A DNA stretch of 64,000 bases from NCBI GenBank assembly GCA_948567375.1, contig OX419756.1, positions 32,068,333-32,132,332 on the forward strand. The letters are read 5' to 3'. Positions 1 through 11,444 of this stretch are shown here, in pieces. A program made the position numbers and the translations under genes. The DNA comes from Lunularia cruciata (taxonomy: Eukaryota; Streptophyta; Marchantiopsida; Lunulariales; Lunulariaceae). Within the stretch, counting starts at the first letter, position 1; each line of letters opens with the position of its first letter. The notes below the pieces were generated by a model that was given only the letters and a program-made list of their open reading frames with translations, did no database searches and was not told where the DNA came from.

Positions 1-29
1 TGAGCTGAAACGTACTGAAGTAATTAACA

Positions 30-165
30 AGTAAGCGCACGTAGGATAACAAAAACGATGAGAAGACCATCAAGACCTACGAGAGAAAATGCGGCTAAAC
101 TTCGGTAGCATCGAAATGAAAAATCTATCCTACTGCCCCCTAAAATGTCAGAGCTATATGGGTAC
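30..165 (-). mobile_element. Decayed LINE tail
   Basis: GCGCACGTAGGATAACAAAA, then GATGAGAAGACCATC and GCGGCTAAACTTC follow the order of the family tail on the minus strand, with many substitutions. No coding part remains. The left end lies close to the window edge. Confidence 0.55.
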
Positions 166-3054
166 GGTCACACCACCTATGGAAGTGACTAACTGCTGTA
201 AATATTTACATGGCAGAGCTGACACGCAGTCGAATTAATAGAACTGGCGTTGCGTATTACTCTCCTTTTTGAACTTGCAAAAAAGACACTAGAAAAGTAA
301 GATTCTAAATGGAATGATGACATGATTTCGTACAATCCAAACTGCAGGTTGTAAGCATCAATCTTTCTCTCAATCCTAGCCTAAATAGAGATGAAACTAA
401 ACTGGAAGGTGCAGTCTCATCCCCCAAGTTCAGGATGAGTTGAAGATACAAGACTGTACGTTCGTCTCGCCTGAATGTCGAAGTTATGGGTTATTATGGC
501 CGGGAGGAACAAAACCAACACACTCAGGATGTGCTTGTTTGACCGGGGATCAATAGACTTAAGTATAGGAGGAGTTAGTCAAATGCTAAACTTTGACCTC
601 AAAATCGGTAAAATCAAATCTTCTCCGACTTTAGTCCTCTACAGCAAGTCCCACTCTGTTTGCATCTATGAACTTGGGCTAAAATTGTCATGCTGTAGCC
701 ACATGCTCGTTGATAAGAACTCGTCGTCGGCATGACCCATCAAAGCGCAAACTTATTGACTTTGATACAGCCTCGATAGTTGGTTTCACGTTTTGTTTGT
801 TCAGTGATGCGAGTCAAGCTCATGTGAAAGAAAAGTTAGCTGTTCTTCGCCGTCTGTCGACCAGTTATTGAGGTTGACACCTACGCTTGAGACCCGGTCT
901 CCATAGTCGAACTCTAGCGCGTTTGAAATTTCTAACATGGGAAACAAAATCCATCTTCTAACAGATTCCAACTCAATTCCGCAACTTTCATACGAATTCA
1001 TGAGTTTTGAGTAGAACATTAGCTTACAACATACCTCGAGGTTTTTGTAAGTAAATGTGACGGAGAAAAAGCACTTTTCTCATTCTTATGGAATGATGTT
1101 TGACCCCCTCTTTTAGCTTTCCTCTAGCTAGATTTCCATGTTCAGATCTGGCATTCTCTATCAAGAGGGTATAAAGAGAAGGAATTCTGAAGTATTTCAG
1201 CCTGCGCCCAGATTGAGTGAAAAATCGTCGGCTATTATCTACACTTAGGATAACCAAACTAGACAACGTAACTAACCCCTTGACAATGTCAATCAACTTG
1301 TGCTTCCAATGATAGACACTTGATAAGCTATCACTGATTTGCAATGCACTTTAAGCTTAATGAATCGTGACCTTGGTGACCTTTTTCCTCGGTTATTCTG
1401 CCAACAGCTTTCCTCAACAACAGTTACAAATTCCGTTATGTGGAGCATGGGTATGCAAGTGATACGATTGCAGAATTAGATGTGTGCGTCGTGATATTAA
1501 GCACCTCGACATAATCAAGGTCAGGATGTAACCAAGAAGCCTAATAAGCAAGAATGTGCAGCACACTCTAGCTTAATCGAGTGACCATTTTATAGCACTG
1601 GTGAATATCTTGCACCCACTGGATGCGATTTGGAGTTCTCCGGAACTTTGACGATCATGGAATGGTTATGTATTGGGGTGATCAACAATTGAAATATTAT
1701 AAATTTTCTGAAAAAATCCAGAGTGTAGAATTAATATTTTGTGAATTCCTTTCAAATTTAAAATTTTTATGGAGCTTCCTGATTCGATGAGATTATAAAT
1801 ATGTATACGATGAAGGACATTACTTCAGTTACTACTAGTATAATTTAGCTTCCTCGATTTCATATATTTGTAGCAAATTTGATTCTAGTTAAATCTGATC
1901 ATCTAAAAAAAACAGACATTGATTGATATCGACATGCTAAAATATGGGTAGAGAAAATTTACTGCAGTCTATTGTGGGACATAACTTCTTGGATTATTTG
2001 AAGTAATTGCTCTTGACATGAGAGATTAAGGAGAGTTGTTGGTTTCATATTTTGTAGACTCCTTTAGTAGACAAAATCAAAATCTTTGTACAGCTGCTAT
2101 TAACTGTAGAGCAATAAAACTCAATTCGGGTGCAAGATTCATGCAGTGAGACCACAACCTAGCCGCCCTACTTTCTCTCAATCAGTGATGTATGTCTCAC
2201 GCGCTTGATGGTTTTCACCCCGTGTACAGTACTGTTGTTATCACAAACTTGGGAGGAACAGGTTGAGACTGTTTGCAAAGGGAAACTGACGATTGATTGC
2301 ACGACTTACTCGGGAGATTTCTCTACTGTAGATCATGCCATAGTTTTGAGTAGCTGAGCAGGAAGCTGCCTGCAGGTAAAGGTCGGTGCAGGGTTTAGGA
2401 AATCAGAGAAATTACGAAACCGCTAGGTAAAGGAGTTACTACCAGAAGTATCAACGGGATATTGAATGGATCATTCTATCTGATTGAGTCAATGAACTCA
2501 GCAGGAAACTGCGGGCATAGGTCGGTGTAAGGGTTTCAATTGCTAAGGATAAGGAGTTTACACACTATGGTAATATCTTACACAAGATTGAAGGATCTAT
2601 AAGTTCGTTTGAGGAAATTCCATGCAAAACGAATCGAGCAATTATAAAACATGCTTTACACTAAATCTCCCCAAATTATTTTACTGTAACTGTAAGGGCT
2701 TTGTAATTTCATAATGGGCAATTTGAAACCGTCTATTGGATTGCCATGGAATCTGTTCATTTCACATTCTCGTCAGGCAGAAATTCCAGGTCATGTTTTC
2801 AGCAGTGCACAGAGAGGCGGATCATTGTGATTTAACACAAACTGTTCTGAATAAAAGAACGCACAGCACTCACACAAAAGACACTCCCGGAATGGCCCCT
2901 AGCAGATTCCACAAACCCATCTTTGTTATGACTAATGCAGAGGTACCGATTGAAATTGGGGTTGTCAAAGAAAAGCAACTACAGATTAAATCTATCACAA
3001 TTACATCAAAAGATCAATCAAGATAAGAATGAGAAGTGAAAGAGGACTAAGTAA
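166..3054. other. Unassigned intergenic DNA
   Basis: No recognisable gene. A minus-strand ATG ORF of 72 codons at 801-1019 has no family I know. An imperfect direct duplication is present: 2356-2440 and 2497-2571 share GCAGGAA.CTGC, AGGTCGGTG.A and GGTTT. AT content rises at 1700-2100. Confidence 0.4.
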
Positions 3055-3245
3055 TGGGCGACCGCGTAGGATAACAAGAAGGACGGGAAGACCTCATCAA
3101 GCCGTAAAAATATAAGAGACAAAATTATAAGAGGTAAAATGGAGCTAAGTCCCAATAGTATCGGTATGAAAAGTTTTCCATCAAGCCGTACAAGGACAAA
3201 ATATAAGAGGTAAAATGGGGCTAAAACCCAATAGTATCAGCATGA
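3055..3245 (-). mobile_element. LINE tail with internal duplication
   Basis: A tail copy from GGCGACCGCGTAGGATAACA. The part from CATCAAGCCGTA through AATAGTATCGG is present twice (about 3092-3170 and 3180-3245). This differs from the duplication at 40375-40575, which repeats the distal end. Confidence 0.6.
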
Positions 3246-3250
3246 GAAAT

Positions 3251-3824
3251 GATTATGAGAAGTTATAGAGGTAGTTGATTTAGTGAAAGGCTTAGACTGG
3301 ATATTAATTTTTAATGCTAGCGGAAGAAGGCTATGACCTCAAGAACATTGCCAACGATAATACGTGTAGATTATACTTAGACTATCTAACCGTATAGTGT
3401 AAGTCATGCTTATGGTCTTGTAGATAACAAAAAAATTCAAGATCAGTAGCGTTTAATGTAATCGACTCTCGGAAGTCACCATATTCAAAAACCATTTCAA
3501 CTCCAGCGAATGAAAATATGATCAATCGTGCACAAAATTCCTGCCTCTTGGAATCATAGCAAAGAAAAGAAAATATGATCACTCGTGCACAAAATTCCTG
3601 CTTTTGGAATGATAGCAAAGAAAAAGAAGAGAGAGCAATGTACATGTCACACGTAAAAGGAAGACCAGGAAGAATAAGCTGAATGTTTTGCGTTAGATTC
3701 ACCGCTCTCATCATGAAACATGCGCTCTCTCCCTTTGGGTCCCAACATGATTACAAGTAGGGACAGGTCACCCGATTGTACATACAATTGGTTATCCATC
3801 TGCAGCAGAATACTATCTACTCAT
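3251..3824. other. Unassigned DNA with a tandem duplication
   Basis: Apart from the duplication at 3512-3624 nothing recognisable is present. Confidence 0.4.
3512..3624. repeat. Two-copy tandem duplication of about 57 bases
   Basis: Units 3512-3568 and 3569-3624. Both read GAAAATATGATCA.TCGTGC, ACAAAATTCCTGC, TTGGAAT.ATAGCAAAGAAA, with three differences and a one-base indel, so the duplication is fairly recent. Confidence 0.85.
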
Positions 3825-3915
3825 CACATTTTACCTTTTTTGGTCTCTCCGTTGTATGGCTTGATTGGGTCTTCCCATCCTTCGTTTTTTCTACACGGTC
3901 GCCTTCTTCTCTCAT
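3825..3915 (+). mobile_element. Decayed LINE tail fragment
   Basis: ATTTTACCTTTTTTGGTCTC, TGGCTTGATTGGGTCTTCCC and CTACACGGTCGCCTTC match the distal tail on the plus strand. No coding part is seen. Confidence 0.6.
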
Positions 3916-4649
3916 CACTACTACTGTTACTCGTTTACAACTATTGTAGACTATTGTAAATGTGGGCACCAATCTACTGTAGTGCTGACAGAAGAGATTT
4001 CCATCTGAAACGAGAGAGATCGCGAAGTCATATCTTTTCCTGAGATTCTGCAGGAATCGCGTGAAGTGATGGACTAAACATTACCCTAAATTTTGCGCCA
4101 AGATTTAACGGCACTCCAAGTAAGTTGGTAGAAGGGACAGTAGTACTCAATTTTCCTTGACGTGGAGTGTGAGTCCTACTTGGCATCTCGTGTTCCAGCT
4201 AGACAATGTTCTTGCACTTACATACTTTGAAAACCAATTTCGCGTGGAACATCGCAGTTTATGGTTTGGACGGACTTCGGGCCGGGATCTTGGCCGGCGA
4301 AATTGCCGGCTGGAATTCTCATCAGTAAGGACATATTTGTTTTCTTTTCGACTTACTGTAGTACGGTAGTTGCGGTAAATAGATTTTATATGTACTGCGT
4401 ACGCTTGATGTTTGGATAAGAACCATGCTTCCAATACAGACTCATGATTGCCAACCCGGACAAAAGTGTAACACGTCGGACGGTCTTTCTGCCAGTTTGG
4501 GGTTGCGCTAAGTCTTGGTGCCCATTCGGGGTACTAGTGATCCATCTCCGGAAACGCATGATGGTTGAGAAGTTTATAGCAAAGTGTGACGACGTCTTTT
4601 GTGTCTTCTGTGAGATCTTTCTTACCTCTCTCCTCTCATGTGATGAAAG

Positions 4650-4784
4650 GGAGAAGGCCACCGCGTGTGATAACAAGAAGGATGAAAGACCCCATCAAGC
4701 TCACAAGGAAAAGACATGGGGTAAAATGGGGCTAAGCCCCAATAGTATGGGTGAGAGGAATCTGCCCTACAGCATTGTTGGTAT
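4650..4784 (-). mobile_element. Tail-only LINE or SINE-like insertion with target duplication
   Basis: About 135 bases equal to the last part of the LINE tail, on the minus strand. Flanks are CATGTGATGAAAG (4637-4649) and CATGTGAGTAAAG (4785-4797), the same 13-mer with two mismatches, read as an aged target-site duplication. It keeps GGGGCTAAGCCCC and GACCCCATC. No coding part is present. Confidence 0.65.
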
Positions 4785-4797
4785 CATGTGAGTAAAG

Positions 4798-7507
4798 AAA
4801 GCTTTCCACATTCTCTGCCTTTGATGCTTTTATCAGTTGAATAACCCTAGTCTACCCTTCTGATTCTACAGTAGTTTCTTGTCTACATGCACCCCAGTCA
4901 AAGTTTCTCTATGAGGCTGTTGAGTGCTGCATTTGTTACAGAGGACAAGGATGTGAACGATTCTTTTCTCTAAGAAGTGAAAGCCCCGACACATATGAGA
5001 CAAGTGCATTCGGACCCTTTTAGCCACACTACAATCTGCGGTAGAAGTTATAATTGAACTTTAGCCCCAACTTGGCCTGTTCGTTCCTTGACGAGGTTAT
5101 AATTTTCAAATACAATGTGCACTGTTTGGTCTGGCAGTCACAGTCATTCTGCAGGGTATTTTTTTCCTGAGGATCGTTTCACCTTCGGCTAACTTCCATT
5201 TCTACTTTCATCCTGATGAACTCTTCACTCCTGTCGAGGCCAACTTCAAAGCACAAATAGTGTTCGCAACAAACACGTTATTGCGGAGTACTCTTAGACC
5301 TTCGACCTCGTTATTTTCCCACCTTTCTACAACCGTAAGATCTTATGACAGACAACAACTGTAGCTGATCAGTTGCCATGGGACCTTATGAGGTGTACTG
5401 GGGAAGACAGACAGGGCACGCGGGTTCCAGTAGACTGCGATCTGTGCGATAACTACAAACAAGAACCGACGGGAGGTCTTCGTTTTTGACATCTTTGAAC
5501 ATGATTCCGAATATAATGTATATGCTCAGAATTATGATCTTAGATCTAGCCTTGGTTCCATGCTCCTGACCTTGACGGCTTTAGTTCAGAGCCGCCCACG
5601 CGAATCCTGACCGTAACTGGAAGCACATGCTCAAGGTGAAGATCGTCGAAAGCTCGAGTCAGTTCCATAGTTCTGACCGAGTTCTAGACATAGTTTACCG
5701 CTGCTATACTATTGGTAGACGAAGTTGATGTATAATCCATTCACTTTTCTTCTATGCACATTATGCATGTTCAACACCTGCGCAGCCTATTCCTCTTTAA
5801 AGCCTTCATGTCAAGTAACAACCTTAAAATTTCCAACAAATTTTACAGAACACATTGATCAATAATGATTGGGAAACGATTGAGGTTGCCTTTGATCCCA
5901 TTGAATAAACATGTATACATGGAGCCAGGTAGGAGGAACACATTGAAACTGGTCTTTCCAATGGACGCTGAAGCCATATTTGACCACTTCTTCGTAGGAG
6001 AACCTCTACATAAACAGTATGGACTTCGAATCTACATTAGAATATATTCGTTGTCCATACTGTTTTCTCAATTCTGTCCAACAAGAATCTGGTGCATGTG
6101 AGTATATAACTATTTATGACAAAGGGAGATCTTAATTAGAAACCTTTGTCTCACACTTATTCGAAGGATATGAATATCCAGAAACAGAAATTTTGTGACT
6201 CATATTCAACTTCTCCATAGACCTGCTAACTCTGATAAACTTTACCTTGATATACAGATCGTATCGACTGATTGTAACCACAGGATATAAATTGGGTCAA
6301 AAGACTCTGACCACAAGTGTAGAAGAGTTACGGTGACCTCTAAGTGTAGAAGGAGCGCTACACCACAGTAGTAGTGTAGGCGACTTGAAAAGATAAGTGA
6401 GTTAACAACTTAATGAAAGCAAAGCTCGAGTTTAAAGTTTTCACCGATACTCTTGGTATGCCCCTAGAAGGAACACCTTGGTACGATGGAAGCACCTGCT
6501 TCAAATGGAGGGGAATAGGGATGAGCTGCAGATACTCCATCATTGCGAGGAAATATACTTAACCTTTATGAGCTTTTGTTTTTGAACTGGAGGACAGGGC
6601 GTGCAAGACAGAGCATGAAAACCGTCAAGAGAAGACAACGACAGTGGAATTGGGTGGACAGAATATCACAATATCATATGTTAAGAGTGACGCTCACCAC
6701 GCAACTATGTCAACCGCTAGCTATCTCAAGTTGTCTTCCTCTCTTGGTTTCGGCTTACTGACGCATGACGGACCCGAAACCAACATTGAACTGTTGGATA
6801 TCTTCGTTTGACCAAACTGTAGAACAGTGTAGAGTAATAGAATACGCACCCTATTAAATAATCCGTTTGACCCAATGGAAACGACCAGTTTCCTCACCCA
6901 TAAACACATGTGATGGCCTTCCTGTCGTATTCAAGTGATTGCGAGTCATATTCAATTTTTTGCATCATGACTCATTTGACGGAAGCAAAGTAAACTCATA
7001 CGTTTCTGCCAAAGAGCTACTGCAATTGGTTACCCGTCTAGCGCAATATCTTGCTCATAGTCTTTTATAAAGTCATGCACACACATAACGGCTACTGCGG
7101 TGATACAATTCCAAATTCTCCAGGTTAATGTATGATAGACTTGAATATGTACTCCCTAAACCCCTGAAGCAAGAGAACCATGCTACTGGTAGTTATTCTA
7201 GATCTTCTCTGCTAGTGGATCTGCATACGGGAACGTCTGAGCCGCTTTAAAATTTTGAAACATAAACACGTTACCACGTGGAAAGGCAGATTGCTTGGGC
7301 CACAACGTGGCTGCTGCATGGGTTGACGATATTCTTAGATGCATCTGCCTCTCGTACGTAGTCAAGAGCCACACCATCCCCCGACTACTGTAATTCAAAA
7401 CCTGTTAGCTAAGCTCTCGCGCATTTCTAAAATGTAAAACTGGGATGCGATACCTGGTCCAATCATTAAATCTCTTGATATAGCAATACATTCATCCATG
7501 AAAATCG
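4798..7507. other. Unassigned intergenic DNA
   Basis: Short ORFs only. 5865-6101 (+) and 7198-7398 (-) look protein-like in composition but match nothing I recognise and lack clear splice context. They may be remnants of old genes or elements. Confidence 0.35.
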
Positions 7508-7822
7508 TGTACCACTCTCACTCTCATACTTTGTAGCTTACTTTAGACAGCGTGTATCCATTGCTCTACAGAGGGCAGTGGCTGGTGCAATCCATAGGAG
7601 AGTAATCACATTAGGTGATGTTTCTTCGGATGTTCCAATTGTGTGTAGACCGTACGACTTGCATAGCTCAGATATCTTAGGTGCGGTAGGGCAGATTTCT
7701 CATACAGACTCTATTGGGGCTTAGCCCCATGTTACCTTTTTTGTCTCTCCCTTCTCCCTTGTACGGCTTGATGGGGTCTTCCCATCCTTCATTTTTCCTA
7801 CGCGGTCGCCTTTTTTCTCGAA
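7508..7822 (+). mobile_element. Short 5'-truncated LINE copy
   Basis: Corresponds to the last part of the nuclease region plus tail of the 36775 copy. It starts TGTACCACTCTCACTCTCAT, passes GGTGCGGTAGGGCAGATTTC and ends TACGCGGTCGCCTTTTTTCTC. Both tail hairpins are intact: GGGGCTTAGCCCC near 7717 and GATGGGGTCTTCCCATC near 7770. GAAAA occurs just before the start and just after the end, a weak target-duplication candidate. Confidence 0.8.
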
Positions 7823-8291
7823 AACTTAATGGGTAGTATACGGTTTATTGGTTGGCTTATTGTACCCTGTCATTGTCTGACTTCGTTCCCTCTTACATGA
7901 AAAAATTGGTGCACGAGCAAACACGACTTATCCTAACTCATAGGATGCGCAAATGTATAATGAAACTTTCGAACTCTATACATACCGCGAATTTATCACT
8001 ACGGCACTACTAAACTCTTTTATATTCGAACTTAGTAGCAGGCAAGAAGGTTATTTAATAAAATCGTCAGAGGATTAGAGTGCATTGATAGCAATGCAAC
8101 AACATGAGCATCAAAAGTTTCCATTCACCATCGAGAACTTCGAGAAAGGGAGGCAATTGTATGTGGTAACAAGAAGGATGGGAAGACCATCAAACCACAC
8201 GAGGAAAAGACGGGTTAAATGGGGCTAAGTCTCAATAGGATCAATAGCATCTGCAAGAGGAATTTGCACTAGAGCACCTAAGGTATATGAG

Positions 8292-8670
8292 TGGGAAGAG
8301 AGCGAGGGGAGAGATACAAGAATGGAAGAATGGAAGGTCATTTCACATTGAAACACCAGATGGTGAAAAATTCGAAGTGTCTAGCATGAACTTGGGTTTT
8401 GGTACTTATAGTGAAACAATACAAGGCTCTTGAGAAGCTTCCAAGGAAAATTCTCTCCAAAGCCCCAAGGAAACTATCTACTTGGTTTACAAGCTAAGTT
8501 AGCAATTAACTTGATGTGCAAGTTACTCTATCCTTGAAAGGTACTTAGAAGCTTCCCACTAAGAAGCTTCCAAAGTGTTTCTAGAACCTTCTTAGAATTC
8601 CTAAGTATATTTTGCTTATTTTATTAACTTATTAGTCTCTGCGAACTCATTTGCTAACTCTATATTAATA
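8292..8670 (-). mobile_element. Solo LTR of the Ty3 chromovirus family
   Basis: Starts TGGGAAGAG and ends TATTAATA, flanked by TATGAG at 8286-8291 and 8671-8676 as target duplication. It matches the LTRs at 53091-53553 and 56820-57230: the GAGAATGGAA start, TTGGGTTTTGGTACTTATAG (degenerate - strand TATA), the GAAGCTTCC series and the CTAACTCTATATTAATA end. No internal region is present, so LTR-LTR recombination has probably removed it. Orientation is inferred from the TATA box. Confidence 0.75.
8578..8592. promoter_or_regulatory. Heat-shock-element-like trimer in LTR
   Basis: TTTCTAGAACCTTCT contains TTC-nn-GAA-nn-TTC with perfect spacing (8579-8581, 8584-8586, 8589-8591), the minimal heat-shock factor site. 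It lies in the U3 side of the solo LTR, upstream of the degenerate TATA in element sense. Function is inference; the motif is plain. Confidence 0.4.
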
Positions 8671-10954
8671 TATGAGCTATACAAATAATATGCTCTACAA
8701 AAAATGGGAACATAAAAAGAAATATCACCTAGTGTGATTGCTCTCCCCTAGATTGCACCAACCAGTGCTCTATGTAGAGTAATGGACATATGTTGTCTAA
8801 AAAATGCTGTAAAATATGTGTGAGAGAGCGATACTCTTGACGTCTTGAATGATATGCACTCATGCACTCCTTGATAAATGTGTCAAAGTCATGTCCATTT
8901 TTGTATATAACTCCAAGACTAGAGGAACAAAGAGGTGATCTCATTGCATACCCTTATACCTGGAAACTTTTTCTGCTGCCACTCTGCTCACTACCCATCC
9001 AAGAGGATGTGTGATCACTCCATCTTACACTACATTGGGTGTAGAGTCTATAACCATAATATTTGCTATTGTCGCCTGATCATCTTGGACCAAGTACAAG
9101 TTTGCACTGACTCATGTCGTCTACAAAACATACTAACGCTCCCTCCAAGCAAGGTATCCATTCTCTCGTACCATGGTAAACACTATATCCCTCATAGCGT
9201 CATGGGTAGCTATCTTCTATCCTCCAAAACACCATGTCATATGAATTGCTATTGCATCTAATGCAGAACCAAACTCACAAGTGAATAACGAAAATGCAAA
9301 TGGATGGACCAAACCCGGGGGAACCTCGTCGTTGTAGAGAAAGTAGCTTGTGTGACTCAGAATGCCCTAATGGTCGAGCTAAGATCCAAGAGCCTACACC
9401 CTTGCTAGAGCAAGCGGGAATACTCTCCCTAATAGTTTAGGGGAATAGATAAGTCAACTAAGTGAGAATGTAATATATGTTGAAATTGCAAATATATCAA
9501 GGAAGACTGCAAACCTCTAATCCAATTTGACAATGGGGAAACAAAGGATAAAAGGTCCTCTCGTTGTCCTGTCTCATCTACCATGGTTATATCTTTTTGC
9601 AGCTTTGACCCTAGTACTGTACATGCACTCCACAATGTTGACATGCATGGTACAATCAGTCTGGAAATTTGCCCCCACAAAAAGAAGACTTTTACGGGCG
9701 TATTGGTTCTGATGGACGTTAAGTGCAAGAGCATTGGCTTGTCACCGGAGCAGGTTGTGTTTGTTTTTCACAAGTTACCGATCAGATGGCTCCTTCCGTG
9801 AGAAAGCAGGTGCTAGGCTCGGAGTTAGACCACATTTTGGTCCAATAAAAGGGGCGAAAGATATCGCATGATATCCCACTACCAACCTTGGTGGTCAACT
9901 CTCAGACTTGCATGGTTAAAATGTGAAAGTGAAAATCAAGCCCCACATCCAAAGCAGGGAGGATGCACCTACGCAAGCTGTGTGATGGAGGAGGAATAAA
10001 TGGAAACAACATATTACCTTGAGAAGACCTATGCTGTACGCAGATCGTGGGAGAGAGGGAGAGAGATATGAAGACGCACTTTCGGGACAGCAAAGCAGAT
10101 CGAGTGCAGCACACCAACGCCATCGGCACAAACCGAATGGGAACTGCATAAACTCGCAACTGGTATTCCTTGAGAATGATAAAAGATAACAATAGTGGAT
10201 TTCAGTTCCTACAATTACCCAATGGTTACACGTGGGAGTGACCATCCATAAGTAGTGAACGTTGTTCAACAAAATTATTATTTTTCACGTATAAACTAGA
10301 AGTTCCATAAATGTCTTTGTTAGAGGTTCCAAGAATACCAACATCAAAATAATCAACCAAGAACTGACTGGATTTGTCATTATGTACTGTACATATAGAC
10401 TCCACCATAAATTTATCAGACACTACCCATAGATTTGTACGTACCCGATTGAAGGTTTAAGAAACCGGCTGGCAAAATCGAATCTTTGTATAGGAATGTA
10501 TAGGAAACGGACGAGAGGTGTGGACAGTAGCTGGAGGCATGACATAATACGGAGAAGATACGGAAACTAATCCACTGCACCAAAATTTGCTACCTTTTTA
10601 AGGGTTATGCATATAATAGTCACTCTGCAGTCTCACCTATCACATGTATATGAAGTGACATGAGGCTAGCCGTTTGCTACGGACCTAGCATACAAGTGGA
10701 TGGTGACCATTGTAACAAATGAGTTGGGATGGATCCTGTATATAATGACCGAGTAGTTGAGGAGAAAAGGACCGGAGAGTCTGAGGTGACCACGTCAAGA
10801 TTCTGAAGACGCTGGGAGAGCAAGGGATCTGCAGTACAGAATAACGAGAGCAGTCATTTTCACGCGGCCAGGTCCAGCATGTCTGGTGACAGACCTCACC
10901 AAGGAGAGTGGGTGACCCAGTATGAAAAAGGTCGTGGTTGAGGTCTCCAGAGAC

Positions 10955-10990
10955 GGCTGGGCTGGGCTGGGCTGGGCTGGGCTGGGCTGG
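10955..10990. repeat. (GGCTG)n microsatellite
   Basis: About seven tandem copies of the pentamer. A shorter GGGGCTGGGCTGG lies near 12585. Confidence 0.9.
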
Positions 10991-11417
10991 TGATGGAGAA
11001 TGTTGAGCATAGTACTGTTTTTAGAGAGAGAACCCTGAGACTGGGATCTCAAAAGCAAACCAGATGGAGTACTACGGGGACCCTTAGGAACATTTCGAAC
11101 CGTACATAATAGGAGCAATAGAGAGCTGACCAGACCAGACCTGGGAGGGAGATCTGACTTGACTTCAAGAGCCGGGAGGGGCCGACAAGAGATGACCGTA
11201 AAGGATAAAACACATCAGCAACGGCAATCTACAGCACACATCAGCACAACGGAACCCCTAGCAGGGCTGGAAGCTGAACTGGGCAGAGTGACGTACCTAT
11301 TAGAGCTTTCCTTTCGCTACGGCCTACCTCCAGTACTACATAGTCCACCTTTTGTGGAAAATGAACCAACCAGCGAATGGACGAGCCCCACACATCCTTG
11401 AGAGAATGGATCTCCTA

Positions 11418-11444
11418 GTTAGTAGGCCTGGCTGGCCTACTAAC
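11418..11444. repeat. Perfect 11-bp inverted repeat
   Basis: Arm GTTAGTAGGCC (11418-11428), loop TGGCT, arm GGCCTACTAAC (11434-11444). It stands alone, with no T-run after it and no gene next to it, so no terminator role is claimed. Confidence 0.8.

Larger units (their letters stand above)
8155..9575 (-). mobile_element. LINE copy (3' half) split by a solo LTR
   Basis: The 3' tail (GGGGCTAAG and the GGATGGGAAGACCATC hairpin region) lies at 8155-8291. The body resumes at 8671 with TATGAGCTATACAA and continues through the nuclease region to about 9575. The interrupting segment 8292-8670 is a chromovirus LTR flanked by TATGAG on both sides. Reading frames are destroyed. Divergence from the 36775 copy is high, so this is an older insertion. 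Confidence 0.75.

Noticed and set aside
10795-11118. 107-codon minus-strand ORF
   Set aside because: It runs through the GGCTG microsatellite (PSPAQPSPAQPS) and has no domain; it is open because of the repeat.
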